Below, one piece after another: positions 40,801 through 55,365 of a stretch of DNA of 64,000 bases. The DNA lies in the NCBI GenBank assembly GCA_033063855.1, contig CP093830.1:7812854-7876853 (forward strand), written 5' to 3'. The notes beneath the pieces are model-generated. The model had not been told where the DNA came from. It saw only the letters and a list, made by a program, of their open reading frames with translations, and did not search any database. Both the position numbers and the translations under genes were made by a program. This stretch comes from Smittia aterrima (Eukaryota > Arthropoda > Insecta > Diptera > Chironomidae). Numbering within the stretch: the stretch's first letter is position 1; each line of letters begins with the position of its first letter.

Positions 40801-43656
40801 GAAGTTACAGAAGACTCCATGCAACTCTCGAGAGGGAAAATGAAAAATCTCGAAGCCCTTCTTCGCTCGCAGCTCTTGCTGTAGGCGACACGAATAGGAA
40901 AAAGGTCAGAACAGAGAGTCTTTGAATATTATTGATGGCAGTCGCCAGATCCATTTATAATCATTTACTTTGCCATTGTCACACCATCAACCGTCGAACA
41001 GCAAGCGAACATACGCTCGGCAGATGACTCGTGATGGAAGTTTCCATTAGCAAGTACAGAGCACCAGAACTTCGCTGCAAATGAAATGATTTTTCACGCT
41101 CGCCCCCTCTCAAGTCATTTACTGTTCAATTTTTTACACATTTGCGCACTTTTTTCCTTTTCCACCCTTAACGGCATCCGAAAATAATAAAAACCATTTT
41201 CCGACCCTCAAAACTCACGATAAATATTGAAAATATTGAGATGGTCAATATTAAAACGCTTTCGATTTTCAGATTGTTTTCGCTCTCGTTCTTTTTTATC
41301 GCGTTTAAATGAAATCGGCCTGAAGCCAGACGGTCGAGGGTCCTCCGAGCACACAATTTAATATTTCAAAGCCCATTCATGATAATTGGATAGAAATCTC
41401 GTTTCCAAAGCGATTCGAATGTTTAGTGCTCGGATTGACGAACTCAAGCGGTCAATTATTGACTTCAATTCACTTGTGCATTTGAACGCTTTTAAACGGG
41501 TCTAGACGAGAAAGTTGTTTGTGACGCTCATCGAAATTAAAACGCGCCATGATTGATTGCGTTTCGACAAAAACGCTTACTGATTGAAAACATGTGCAGA
41601 AATTTACTCAAATTTAATTATCTCGCCTATTCCTGGTCGACGCATTCTCGAATTTCAAATCTGCATACATTGTCGAAATGCTGAAAGAGAATCGTTTGAG
41701 CCGAGGCACCCCAATCGAAAGTAACAAAGAGAAATTGTTGTTAAAATGAGAACAAGAACGTGACCGTTAAATTTACAATTTTTTACGTTAGACCAGAATG
41801 TGAGCGTAACAATCAGGAAGAAGAAGACCTTACACGTCTCCCTCCACGTGACAATAAACGAACCCCAACCAAGAGAGGAACTCGAAACGCATTTTTTATA
41901 AAGTACAAACGTGCCATGTGCGACACTTTTTTTGTGGGATTTTTCTGCAATCGTTTGTTTGCTCTAATGTGAATCGTGAAGCCCTCGAGAAGACAAAGAA
42001 CGAAGCTCCCTTCTCAAAATGCACATTATCAGTGTGTGTCATCAAATGAATCTTTAACGAGTCTACATTTCAAAGGGAAGGTTAGAAATGCGTGCCTTCG
42101 AATAACTTAAAGGTATCTAAGCGAGTGAGTTTGGGGTTCGCAATGTAGCGAAACAGGAATTTTACAATGTTTGTAGTTTGGGCATGACGAGAAAAATTTG
42201 TTTGCTTAGATATTCAAAAAAAAATATTTCAAATTAAAACAAATTATCTTTTCGTGTCATGTGTTTTCACTTAGAACGAGAGCTCGTTCAGGTAAAACAC
42301 ATTTCGTCGGAATTTTAATTTCATTTCATCGTCAAATCAAATTCCATCATCGTCTTGAATGAAGCGTTCAAAGATCACATCCAAACATATCATTTGGTAC
42401 TTATACGCTTATTAAAAGACGAGGGAAGCAAAAAAAGAAACGAAAACCAACATTATCCATAAATTACATTTCACACACATCGTCATAACGCTCTTTGAGA
42501 TCTCTCAGGCGTTTGGCAGATGAAGTCAATAAAATGTTTCAAGGAGATTCTTTCTAAGAAGGAATTAATGTGGTTCATGTGGCAGCTTGTCGAAGGCTCT
42601 AATGCATTTCACTCAACCCTAGAAGAAATTCCTGTTTAAGACAATTCGTAACGGATTGAAAAATGTTTTTTATGGCTCAGAAAAATCTCAACTTTTTACT
42701 CATTCCAATGAGTTTTGGTTCATCTTCCCTTCACTTTTCGCTTGAATCGTTCATCAAACCCGATTCGTTCTATCAACAGATTTCATAAAATATCAAATGG
42801 CAATCTGTTGCGAATTTAATTCCGAAGGAATCGGTAAAACTGACAACATTAGATTAAGAAGAATCATCGATTGAAAAATGATTATGTGATCTCTGAGCAT
42901 CGTTGGCGGTCAACAAACTTGACGAAACAAAACTCCCCGTCGACCTTCAGTTACGACATGAAGAGAAGAGGGAAAAAAAACTTTATGGCTCATGTCTCGA
43001 GTGTTTTTGCAAACATAAATCTCTGAGAAAATCACCGAAAAGTAGAATTATCGGCGAAAAGTATTTCTCCTGAACTCAGACATGATAAATTCTTTTTATG
43101 AGAAATTTCAAAGCTTTGAAGTAAATCTCATTTCATTTCTCCTGTTATTAAGATTTATTTCTCCTAAAGTCTCATTCGTTTCAGTTGATTTAAAGAAGGA
43201 ATGCTACCATCAAGGCATTGAAGGGCCATACTTTCTATCAATATGCGCTTCCATGTTTTATTTATGAGAAAAGACAGAAAAGAAATATGATGATGCTTCA
43301 GAATCTCTCCGCAAAAAAAAGGGGAAACTTAGTTGCAGAATGTTCGTTTGAAATCTGATTTTTATTTTTATTTACGTTTAATGATGATATGCAATCGAGA
43401 GGAAAGAGGCAAATGAAATCTCAGATGGAATTTATGGGAACGAGCTGCTCAAGTGCGTTACTATCTCTCATGGAATTCAATTCATTCTTCCCCTATCCCT
43501 TTTCATCTACCACGTGTGTACGCTTGAGAGCTATATCATTACAATCCTCCTCATGCCTTGCAGATTCTTCTTTGACCAAGAGAATCTAAGCGGCAGCAGT
43601 GAGAGAAGGAGAAAGGCGAGAGATGTGGGTAGAAATTGGATATTAAACCATTAAAA
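31898..43656. other. Gene-poor AT-rich stretch, intergenic or intronic
   Basis: No gene recognised on either strand. The longest frames are 32256-32570 (minus, 104 codons), 37696-37977 (plus, 93) and 35900-36178 (plus, 92). The last includes an Ala run from a GCA/GCG-rich patch near 35905-35930. None has a domain, signal peptide or good exon borders. No transposon termini or arrays were noticed. Confidence 0.5.
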
Positions 43657-43860
43657 TCAAAAATAAACAGTTCCCAGTTGGAAATCTTCTCGCAGCTCGT
43701 TCATCATTTGGATTTCCGTTCTCATCTCGATCGTCTTCAATCCGGGACGGTCGAAATCACCAAACGATGACGAAGGCCTTTGCCGAATCAAATTGTCTAA
43801 ATCCATATGATTAATATTAATTTGAGAGGAATTAAGGGGAGAATCTATTAATGATCTCAA
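43657..43860 (-). other. Exon-like open frame, unknown
   Basis: On the minus strand this 67-codon frame has a mixed, protein-like composition: acidic and basic residues interleaved, few low-complexity runs, and segments such as DLDNLIRQRP, FGDFDRPGLKTIEMR and MNELREDFQLG. An acceptor-like ATTTAG precedes the DNLIRQ segment. The only donor candidate near the end (GTTTAT) is weak. I do not recognise the family. It could be an exon of a large minus-strand gene spanning the desert or a chance ORF. It stands out from other frames here mainly because it lacks the Phe/Lys/Ser-rich look of random AT-rich translation. Confidence 0.2.
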
Positions 43861-45999
43861 TAAATTCCTTGGGAAAACAATTTGTTACGCCGTTTGAATT
43901 AAATCAATTAAGAAGTCGACTCATTTTTTCCCGTTTCGAGATTTTTTGGAAATGATTTGAAGCTAACTCACGCTACATTTAAGTCTCGTTCAATCACTAA
44001 ACCCATTATTTCAGATAATTAAACGAGCACCAAATAGTTAATTTCAATTAAGATTTCTCGGAGCATTTAGAAATTTTCCGCGGTTCGAATCTTCCACGAA
44101 AGTCATTGCATCGTCGTCATATTTTCGAAAGCAGGTCGAACAGCCGACAGCGCAGAGAATCGGAAAAGACTCTTAAAATCTCGTTAGAACTTAAAAAGGC
44201 TAACCGAGAGTAATTTATAAATTATCTTTTATCTCCAATTGAATGATAGCGCTTGTTAAAAAGATATTTATAAAACACACAAATTGTAATGGAGCTCACT
44301 TCACTTGAATCATGAAGCGAAGGAGAATCATGGAGAAGAAGAAGAATGTTGGCAGCGAAAGTGAATTAAAGGGTTGATTCATCAATTGAGTCAACAAGTT
44401 GGAAGAAATAAAAAACGTTTGATGAATTTCAAATTTAAAAAGTCATTCACGAATCTCCCCAAACTCACAACTCAAAACATCTGCGGAAAAGTTTCCCTCA
44501 GTTAAATCAACTTTGATTAAGAAACTCTTAATTATTAAGCAAAATTTACTCCATTGCGAGTTCCCAATTTTCCTGAATATCAAAACAATCTCATGAATAA
44601 CGTCAAAGTCGAGTGATAGGCGAAAAGCAGAATGAAGAAAAGTTTCCGTTTGTAATAAATTATCTCAATAGCAAGCACATGATATGTAAATTGACATAAA
44701 TTACTCTATTTATTTCTTCTAATTTATTCTTCATACGCAAGCAAAGCGAGCTCATGATGTGTTTATCATTTTGCTATTTGTTTTGTTTAGAAAGAAACGA
44801 AATATTATGAGCTTGTTATTGTTTTGAATGTGACAAGTTCATGAGTTACGTCACAAAAGCTTGTGAAACAAAAGAATTTCTCAGAACACTTCATTAAGAA
44901 ACGATTCACAAAGCCATATCATGAATAGCAAACGTCTTTTGACAACTGCACCTCACTCGAGTAGTCAAAAGACTTTTCATGTCAGTGAACATTATTACAC
45001 AAAAAAATGTTTTCTGCAGTTTTTCCTTGAAACTCTCTTCAATTAACTCTTTTTCAGTCTCGAAACATTCGTTTTTTGTCCTTCAGTTACACAATAAACA
45101 GAAACCATGCTCGTGCCCGTCATTTAAAAGTAATTTTTCATAGAAATGTTCTTTTGGGAGCAAGCAAGAGTGAGCATTGCACAAAATGAATGTTTGCTAA
45201 TAAATTTCCCAAGTGAAAATGTTTCGAGGAAAATTTGAGAACATTATTCAATCCAGCTCGAGAGTTTACAACTCCCACAAAGGAAGGAAGAGCGAAAGTC
45301 GGAGCGAAGGATGTGCTCAATAATTACATTAGATTCTTTTATAAATGTCAGTCAATTTGAATTAAACTTTTCACTCTCTCTCTTGTTGTTTTTATTTTGG
45401 TTTCACCCAAGAAATAAATTTCTACTTCAACTCAAAGTTTTTTTCGAAGAAATTTTTGCGAGTCGCTTGGGTGAGAAAGTTAAGGGTCGCTTCATAAGCG
45501 GTGTGTACGTTTGAAACCGAATATTTCAATCCATAAATTATTCATGTGGCATTTGACATCAAGGGAAAGGAGAAATGGCACTTTATGTAGTTTTTGCTGT
45601 ACGTCGCATGAATTTCAAAAAAGTGAAGGAGCAGAAAAATAAATATTTTTGCTATGCAGTTTTTGCTGGTAAGTCTGTCATAGATCAATTAAAACTAAAT
45701 TAATCATTTAATATTGTTCAGAGATTAACAAATAAAATAAAAACTTTTTTCCTAAATTTTCAATATTTTTCAATTATTTCAAAAATTGACATTTTAGAAA
45801 ACAACTTTATCTATGATCGAAACGTTTCTTCCTGTGTAATGTAAAACACGAAAACCCGATACTTGTGTGTGGTTTCGTCTTGGCAGGCAGAATTCATTTG
45901 CGTCTTGGCACTGCGGTATTCCTCAAACACTCGCAACTCAAAGGCGAAAAAGACGAACGATAAACGAAACTAATAAATATTTTCTCAAGGAGCTCATGA

Positions 46000-46088
46000 C
46001 TAGTTCTCGAGAGTTTTCGAGCACACGAAGATAGAACGAGAATCATGACAAGAATTTTCTAGTTCTCGATATCTCGATTGATTCTCGA
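46000..46088. promoter_or_regulatory. Cluster of TTCTCGA motifs
   Basis: TTCTCGA occurs at 46004-46010, 46063-46069 and 46082-46088, with related TTTTCGA near 46014 and the reverse form CGAGAAT near 46038. The 11-mer CTAGTTCTCGA is repeated exactly at 46000-46010 and 46059-46069. Local motif density suggests a binding-site cluster, but no factor is assigned. Confidence 0.2.
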
Positions 46089-49000
46089 AGCGAAGTTACT
46101 CGAGTGCTTCTGCTTTGAGGATTCTTCAATAATTAACATAAATTTTTTCAAGAGGATACTTGACTAACACATGCCATTTATTAATAGAATCGATGGACCT
46201 ACCGCTATGACAGCCAGCGCTTCTGACTTGACTCACTGACTGCATTGCATCACAAAATGAACATCAAAGGAAGATTTTTCCAATTTAACTAAAAGGCTTT
46301 TTATATTCATAGCGCGTTCGCTTCGGAAGTGACTGTAAAACTGTTTTCAAAAAGCTTCCCCTACAATCTCACTAGGATAGACAATTTATTGATGAAGTTT
46401 TAAAAAGAGCAGAGAAATTAAATTGAAATTTTATTAGAGCATTTTGCGGCGAAACGAGTTTGATGGTGGTCGAGTATGAGGGAATTTATTTGTTCGTCGA
46501 ATTTTTTAAACGAACGAATTACCATTTCTCACGTATAGACATAAAAAAATGGAAAATTCGAAATAAAAACATCGAGTTTGTGTATCAGGTTTGCTAATCC
46601 TGTTAATGCTAACTCTTCATGTAAAACCTTTTTTTGTTTTTGGATTGCACAAACTTGAAATTTTTTAAATTAAAAACTCCTTGAGTTATCGATTCTGTCG
46701 AAAGTGGCGATTGCTGTGGAAAATATCGAAGCAATTGAGCTAACTACTCCGGGAAGTTTATTCAATTTATTTTGCCAATATTATTTGAAATCCACTTTGC
46801 AGCACATTCAACGATCAACAAAAACTTTTCAAAGCCTCGAGAGTGGAATTGAAGGCAAATAGCTGGCGAGTAAATTGAAGGCTCTATAAAAAAATAAAAA
46901 GCATTTTCAGGAGGAAAAAGTTGATAGCCACTTACCTTCGGAAACTGCACTCAATGAATAAAGTCTTAGATTATGCATGAACTTTTAAGAGCTCAAGCAC
47001 TTTTGCGCGAATAATATTTGAGTTTGACGTCAGTGTTAGCAACCACTCTATTCCACTTAAAAATTCAGTTGTTTAAAGAATAGATTCCAGCAAACGACTG
47101 TTGCTAACTTAAATCCCATTTGATTTGAACGTTATTAGAATCATTATTGTCGCTGAAGGAGATTGCAAAAAGCGAATGAAATAAACAAGAAGCAAACTTA
47201 ATCTCAAGTGTTAGCAGACTTGGCGCTTGAGTGGGAAGGATTCGTGAATTGTGTAGCGTGATAAATTCAAACAACTCTCGGAGTCTTTTGAATCATTTTG
47301 CGATAAGAATTCGAACAAAAAGAAATCATTCTCTAGAGCAAAAAAGAAAACTTCAACTCAAACATTGCACAAATATTTTAATCTCCATGAAAGTTTCTAT
47401 TGCATAATAAAGTTACAAGTTGGAAATGCAACGAACGAGAAATGAAAGAAACTTTCGCATAAATTTTCATTTAACATGCATAATCTTGAATTCACAATGG
47501 CTCAGAGAACTGAAATAATCAAGTGAATTCTTGCATGCAACAAACTGTTGATCTAATTCTCCATCGACGAGAAGGAACTTTCTTTTCGGTTAGCATCGAG
47601 AAAAAGAGTTCTTAACACAAAAACTTTCACATTCCAAACTAAAGGACGATGGCAATAAATAGGAAAATTTACGTTTCTTCTCGTTTCACAGAAATCGAGC
47701 AAGTTTCGTGCAAAAACTTCGACTCACTTAGTTGCACAATCCCACAAACTCAAAGATCTCGACAGTAAAAACAAAGCGAATACTTTTTCTCTCGAAACTT
47801 TCTGTGGCAAAGTTAGTTGCAGAAGAAGCGGGAAAAAGTTTTGTGTTGCGGAAAAACCACAATCTGAGCAGGAAAACGGATCAAATCGGAAAATATAAAG
47901 AACGTAATCAGCAGAACAGTTTTGATGACGCTGCTTTGCTAATGCGAAGCGAAATCCTGCCGCTTCTGTACGAGAAATTCCCTTCGACAGTGGAAAATGA
48001 TATCGCAGAGGAAATCTACATATTTTCCTTCTTAATGTCGAGGAAAACGAATAATTTCATTTTTTAATTCTTCTTGCAGCCGAGAGAGAAAAAAACTACA
48101 AATTTTCCTTTTTCTTTTGTCGCCAGTTGTTTTATCGCTGCCTCTAGGAATCATCAAACGAAATAGAATCGCTTGGAGCTAAAGGATACGTCGAGTGTCG
48201 AAACTTTTATCTCTCCCCCACGAGAAATGAATTCGTTTTTAAACTTTTTATTGCATTTATTTACATATTTTGCGATCGGAACCGTGCAGCTTGTTACACG
48301 TAAGTAGACGAAGTTTCCACTCCCAGAGTTCGAGAAACACCGCAATACAAGTTGAACATGAAAAACTAATTCACATGTCGATGCAAGTTGCATGCGATTC
48401 TTTCAATTCTTTCACGTTCGTATCGAGAAACTTTTAATTGAAAGTTCCTCCGAACTAAAAAAAGAATCTTGTTTCACTAACAATCAGGGCAAATTTTCTC
48501 TCGTTCCTGTCTCAGCATACACTCGAAATCTTATCGGCAATGAAATTGAATTCCAAGGGATAATAAACTGTAACTTTACCCTCGTCAACATCGTTGCTGT
48601 GCTCCACAGCGTCAGCATCCCCTCGATGCCTCCAATTGTTCTCATAGCACAAAAAAGAGTTCAAAATTTTCCAACAAATTCACCTCAACCAGAAAACTTT
48701 TTATCGGTCTTACGTCGGGAGTGGAGCGTAAAATGTAGAAAATATTATTTCAATTGTTATTCGCCTCTTTTGATATCAAACACAACTCATGCAATAACAA
48801 AAAAAAAATCTTTTCTCAGAAATAAATAATTTCCTGGCTTGGGATTGAGAGGAGAGTGCGAGGAGGGGATTGTAGAGAAGGAAGACGTGCAAAGTTCAAG
48901 CTCGAGGTTTCTGTGAACAGAAGGATGAAGCGCTTTACCAACGAAGCATGGTCGGAATCAGAGAGTTTCTCGTGGGTGATGTTGAGATGATGGAGAATAG

Positions 49001-52000
49001 TTATAACAAATGTATCTGCGGTTTCAACCCCAAAAACATTTTCTATCGTTCGATGCTTGTTGAAGCAATCTCAACTGAACTTGCTCCCCTGAAGGTAGAA
49101 GTTCGTGTATTGAAGTGAAAATGAGAAAAACAAAATCTCTATAATTAAAATTTCCATAGAACAGTGATTTGTTAATTAAAACTTTGAACTCGATGCGGTT
49201 TCCCTTCCACCGTTCAACTAAAAAGGATAAAGCAAGTCGAGACTTGCACAGACGGAACAATGTGTAAAATACATAATAATAGCGAGCGAAACGAGACGAT
49301 CGTTTGAATTCATTTAATTTTCCCTGATTTATTCTATTATAAGCTGAGTAAACAAAAATCAAACTAAACTCGAATAACTCGCACCCCTCTCGGTACCTTT
49401 TGTTCGGCAAAGTATTGTTCTCCGTTTAGAAACGAGATTTTTTCGATTGTTCAGATATTTTGAGAATGAAACGAAACAGAACTCGCTTGATTGCTTCTGA
49501 CCATCAATTAAATATTCTAATTCGTCTCAACTATTTTGCAGAAGAGAGAAAAGCCATCACTCACAAATAATAATAATAATCATCGATTTTCGATTCATTA
49601 CTTTCGCCATTGCGGAGTGTTCACAGCTTTAATTGAAAATTATGGACACATGGTGCATGAGAATTTATGAATTGGCGATTGAGCGAGAGAAAGCTTTGGA
49701 TAATGAAAATATTATTTCATGACAATTTCCTCGAAAATTTTAATAAGAGAAAATGGATGTGGGGAGAGTTTGGAAGTTTCGTGATGTGAATTAGAAATAA
49801 AGTTTAATTGAGATGTTCTTGAACTGATGAACATTTCCAGAATATTCAAAAAATGGGAGGAGAGTTGACTTCAAACTTGAATTTATGTTCACACAATGGA
49901 AACAGTTTTAATGGATTTTACATTTCTCTTTTTAAAATGCATCGAAATCCATTTATTATAACGTAGGTAATGTGGTGTAATTTAACGTGAAAACGGATAA
50001 TGGAATGAACACTCTGCGTGTATCAACTGTGTTCATTAAACCTCATCCACCTAGTTCCACATTGTTGCTTCTCTCTTTGACTTGTAATCCCTCGAGTCAA
50101 CATTCGCATAGAATCGTTTAAAACCATTCCAATCCAATAATAATTTCGCTCTTTAGCCTTTATTTTAAATTAATCATTGGAAAAATGTTTCCTTTCACGG
50201 CAAATATCTAAAATGTCTGGGGAAGAGGGAAGGGAGAAAGAACCCCCGGGACGGAATTAAAATGTTATTCTTTTAAATACGAGGAAAGGATTCCCGGAGT
50301 TCCATTGTCTCATTGTCTGTTTCGCAATGGAATTTTAATTTATTTTTCAAGTGAGCTCCTACCTTATCCTTACTCGAGCATGGATAACTTCGATGGTTAA
50401 GTCACGTCTCAGACTTCTAAAGAGAGAAGATAATTTTCCCATCAAACTCATCCCACAAAAAGAGGATCGAGCAGTCTCTCAAATTAAGTAACAAAGCCTG
50501 CAAAATCATAAGGAAGTTTCAAATTAATTTTTTTTCTTCGGTGAGGAGAGCAATGAGCTGGTAACTGAAGTGGATTTCTCTGATTTATCGTCAAGGATAT
50601 TTTACGGCAGTCTGCGATGTGGAAGGAGAAGAAGTAATATTGCTAACAATATAAGAAATTATAAATGAAAAACTCAGACGTCTGAGGGTGCAATGAAGAA
50701 GAGCAACGAAGAAGAGCTTCCTAGAATAAAAAGGTCAAGAGGCAATGAACAAGCTCAGCAAGGAAGAAGAGACACTTATTAAAAACTCCATCAAAATTCA
50801 TACATGAAGCTCACTACAATACGAGGTTCGTGAAATATGGACTAAGCAGCACAATGCAGCATCATTTAGATTGAAAGTCTCATGTTTCAGATAGCTTGTG
50901 TTGGAATGCTGGACTGAATTTATTTCCCAGAGCCATAGACACACCAACCAAGCAGATACACGTCGACGGCAACGAAGCAATGTGAGGACAAAGGGAAAGT
51001 GAGAAACACTCGCTCCCTGCGCCAGCTAACTTTTTTTAAATTTATAACTATTATCTCTTTCCTTCTCTTGCACTGTTCAATGCCTTGCCATGTACACTCA
51101 CAATCAGCTCGTACATTGTTTCCAAATTTTACTGGCAGGAATCCGGTTTTATAGTTCATCGAGGCAATATGTCCTCGTCTCGTCGACGAGCTAACAGACG
51201 AATCTGCAGTTGAACTGGCGGCGATTGAACATAAAATTAAAACTACAAATTAAAGGCGATGACGATAAATTTGCAAGAAGTCGAGGCAGGAACATCAGAA
51301 TGGCGTGGAAGTTTAGACGAAATGTAGAATGAAGAATGAGAGGCTTTTCCGGGGGACTAGCCGAAATGGGAAAATCTAAGTTACGCAATTTTCATTACAA
51401 TTACTTTAATGTCGTCTCTTGCAGACATTCCTTGCTTGTCTTCCTCTCCCTTTCACACAAAACGCCGACAAAAGGAAAATAAATGACTTTTCATTAAACT
51501 CTTTTCCTCGCCATTAAAGGCGACGATAAAAAAAGGTTAAACGATATTTGCTCAAATTACATTCGCTTAATGTTGACTCGTCATCAGTCCCGGAAAGGAA
51601 GACTTTTAATGTTTTGACGACCTGTTGTTATACATCGACTAAAAGAAAAGCGAAAGACTAAGGCTTCCAATTAAATTTTATTAAATAAACATTTCATAAA
51701 ATCTCGAAATTTACGAGAGTCCACAGAGACTGTTAAAGTCTAATGGCAGTTATGGTCGCAAAGAGGATTTGGAGGAAGCTTGGAGATTGCCATAGCAATC
51801 AACTTAAGCATCCCTTCTCTCGCCCTAATGAAACGGCTATTCATTTATTATAACATCAGAGAGTAAACGAAACGAATCATAATTCTTTCGAGTCGGTAGC
51901 CAAGTCACATCCATACATAGATCTCACAAATTGCTAGTCCTTAAAATGCAATTAAAAGATGATTTTCCTCCAACATAAACGAGCGAGCATGAAAGCGAAA

Positions 52001-55000
52001 CGGTTACAAAGTGAAGCCATGTGTGTTTGATGGTTTCGTTAAAGATAAAAATTCTTAAAGAGAGTGATTAAATGACTTCACGATTCTGAAAATAACTCCA
52101 ACCAAGGTTGCAAAGAATTGTCCGACGTCATCGTCTTGTGGTTTATCCAATTTCCACTCACACACGAAATCATGTTTGATACGTGAAATGTGCCAGAAAA
52201 CCGCTTCCGACTTCCTCTCTCTCCCATCAACCCGAACGTGTTTTGATAGGGTCGATTATGAATTCCTTACTTGGGTGTGCTCATCATTTTTTTTGCGGTC
52301 AAAGAATGAATCATGGAGAAGTGAAATATAAACCGTCATTCGTCTCTCTCAAGCTTTTGCCTTTTTGCATTTTTCTCTCAACAAAGTTGAGGCAGGAAAC
52401 AGGAAAAACCATTTCTCGGGAAGTGAAAACTTTCACTCGAAATCATGATTTGAAATATTGACGGAGGAAAGCGAGTCGTTTAGGAAAACCTTCCTTTTCC
52501 CGATTCGAAATAACTCAGTTCGATCCTCTTCTTCTTGCAGCTAATTCCGTTTCCTTTTGGATCATCTAAAAATAAATATGAGACGCAAGGAGGAGAATTT
52601 GAAAGTTACGTTTCCAGAGAAAATATTAGAGAAGCCATGACTTCATTAACAGACAATCCCCAACTCTTCCCTTTGCTTTAACTACACTCAAACTTCACTT
52701 TCAACTAAAAGTTAAAGTTTCAAAAGCCAAATAAACTTGTCCACAATGAAGCCTTCCACAATATCTTCCACATGAATCCCTCTCCACAATGTTTAGTGTC
52801 GCTCACTCCATAATTCCCCAAAATAGTTTCCTCCTGGTAATGGAACATTCTTTTTCTCTTTTTCCTTTTGTTGGCGTGTCTATTATCTTATGCGCTCCTG
52901 AAATGTTTTCTCTGGATGAAAAAACAAAAGCTTTTCATCCCTTCTCGGATCCCAATTGTTTTTGTCTTCAACTGACGCTCATGCTTCTCGAACAAGATCA
53001 GTCAGAGATTTTAGGAGTTAAAACTTTGAGAGGGAGTAAAAAGCGGCTACGACTTTAAATGAAAATCCTTCCTCTCTCTCTCAAACTCGCTCTAGTTAAC
53101 CACAAAGATAATACAAAAAAAAATTGCCGGAAAATTCAACTTTTTTTCATTTGTTTGTTCGTCTAGAATGTGAAAGTGGTTGCTTCCATCCCCAGCATAA
53201 TAATAATTGGAATTTTTTAGGTTTTGTCAGTAAATTTAAAAGAGTTAAGCTTACATGGCAGTTTTTTCGCCCGTCGGATGACTTTCGTGACATTTTCTAT
53301 CGCTCTCCATTAGACGAGGGAGGTTTTAGAGGGTGAACAGAGCAGCAGCATCTTCTGATCATTGTGTTCGTAGTATTATGCGGATGAACGGACACGTTAG
53401 ATGATGTGCTAACGTGAATTTTCTCCAGAAAGCAAGGAAATGCTTTTATCGATGAGACTTTCAATGAGAAACTCAACCTCACTGGGATAATTTTGTGTCA
53501 CATGTTTTAACAGCAGCTTACGTCTCTTGTGAAGGGATTAAGGAATTTCAAGATTCTCACCATTTTCCTCTCATCTCCCACACAAAAGTCTCCGGAAAAA
53601 GGACTTAACTTCCGTTGGTCGAGGAAAAAAATCGTGTTCATAATAGAACCGACACTTCTCATTCGTTCTTCTATTATTTTATGAGTCGTAAAGGACGAAA
53701 GGAATAATTTTTATTAAATGAAGGAGATCTCTCTAATAGATTCAGCTTGGCAGCAACGAACGAGACAAAAAGTAAATGTAAGGATTTATCATTAAAGCCC
53801 ATTTCTGTGTTATTTAATAAATGAAAAGGGATCCACGTCTTCTTGCTTCCTCCAACGTCGTTGAATATTTTTCCATCATGTCAGAGCTTTACCGTCGTCG
53901 TCGCTGTCCTTATTGGGATACTTTGGGGCGATATCTAATTTTTCTGTCGCATCCGAGAGAGCTCTTGGGGAGATTTTCTTTTTTTAGTAAGCGACAAGAG
54001 AAAGAACATCGTAAAATTTAATTGATTCACTGAGATCTGCCAAGTTGCGAGAGCACAAAGGAAACTTTTCATTTTAGAGGATAAAAAAAAATTCAAACGA
54101 TGGGAATAAAATCTTTTTTAATTTTCTTCACAACGCAAATTGAGATTTTATGCATATTTTCTCATTTGAAACAGGAAAATGTTTTCTTCAAAATTTTCTT
54201 GAAAATTGCTTTGAGATAACTTCCCATTTGGGAATTTGCAGAAATAATTTCAACGAAGTGATTTATAATAAGAAGTTACGTCAGCTTGTTCGACTAGAGT
54301 TTCAATCAAAAGATTTTCTCTAAATGAAAAGAATTCCGCTCAACGTATGCTCTCAAAGCTTCTTTTTATTAGCGAAAAGTTTCTCGTTTGAACAACGAAA
54401 AGATTTCTTTGAATGATGATATTCTCGAGACGAACGGAATGGATTTTAGATAACTCTTCTCGATGATGTCCATGCTGTTCAAAAGGAGAAAATGAAATGA
54501 GAGTAATAATCATAATTCTCGTATCTTTGTCGCTCTGCCATTCTTCGCTTCAGCAACCTTAACATTCCACCCCCCACTAACCTCGCCCTCATCGATTCTT
54601 CGTCTTATGATTTTTCTACCGCATTCTTGCGCTCGTCTCGAGGATAAACTTGCACAATTTCTGTTTGCTATTTGATGCATTTTTTTGCTTCCATAGCTTT
54701 TGATGAAATAAGTTCCTTCGCAAGCATCTTAATTTAGTCTTAAACTTATTCATATTAAAAGCGAGAATTAGTTTTCTTTGCAATCTCGCATTCCAGCTTA
54801 TTCATGAGATTCCAACGAGCTATGGCTTACGAATTAAAAGGAAGAAGAACAAGTTTCTATGACATCACGAGTAGGAATTAGTTTCTAAGGTGTTAACATT
54901 CACTTCAGTAGAAGCTCATCTTTCGAAAGCACTCACAGAGGACGCGGTGGTAAAGTCATTTTTCATGGAATACCGAGCGGAAAACAATTTCCATTCCCCC

Positions 55001-55345
55001 GGAACCAAATGTCTTTCGTGTCTTCTTCGAAGTGATGCACTCTCAAGCATGTTGTTTTCCATTTAATTTCGCTTGAACATGTTCCTTTAATACATATTTA
55101 ATTGTTTAATGCATGTTATTCATGTGTGGTTTCCAACTTTATACGTAGAAGCTTCTCGCTCGTTTCCACCTCATTCCCTCGTCTCTCAAAAACCTCCTCC
55201 ATCGTTTTATTTATTTGTCAAGGAGATGTTCTTCTATAAAAGGATTAAATTGTATGACGATACTCTGTTGAAGTTCCTCTGCTTTAGTGTTTTAGATTGC
55301 CATTTTGTAGATGAGAGAACTGATGCAGAGATTTGAGGATGTGGC

Positions 55346-55365
55346 GAGAGAGAGAGAGAGAGAGA
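55346..55365 (+). repeat. (GA)n microsatellite
   Basis: About ten uninterrupted GA units. Such tracts can bind GAGA-factor-type proteins in insects, but nothing nearby shows that this one is regulatory. Confidence 0.9.

Noticed and set aside
44075..44100. GGTTCGAATCTTCC, similar to a tRNA T-arm (B box)
   Set aside because: No A box at the right distance upstream and no acceptor-stem pairing.
45650..45680. GTAAGT donor after a TGCAG acceptor, suggesting a 9-bp micro-exon
   Set aside because: Single isolated splice-like words are frequent in 57 kb of AT-rich DNA, and there is no coding context.
47732..48067. 111-codon plus-strand ORF
   Set aside because: An upstream acceptor-like TTTCACAG does not connect in frame because a stop lies directly before the frame. 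No homology recognised.
48392..48829. 145-codon plus-strand ORF, the longest in the desert
   Set aside because: Begins in low-complexity Phe-rich sequence at a non-ATG codon and has no domain or signal peptide. The length is near the chance maximum for this composition.
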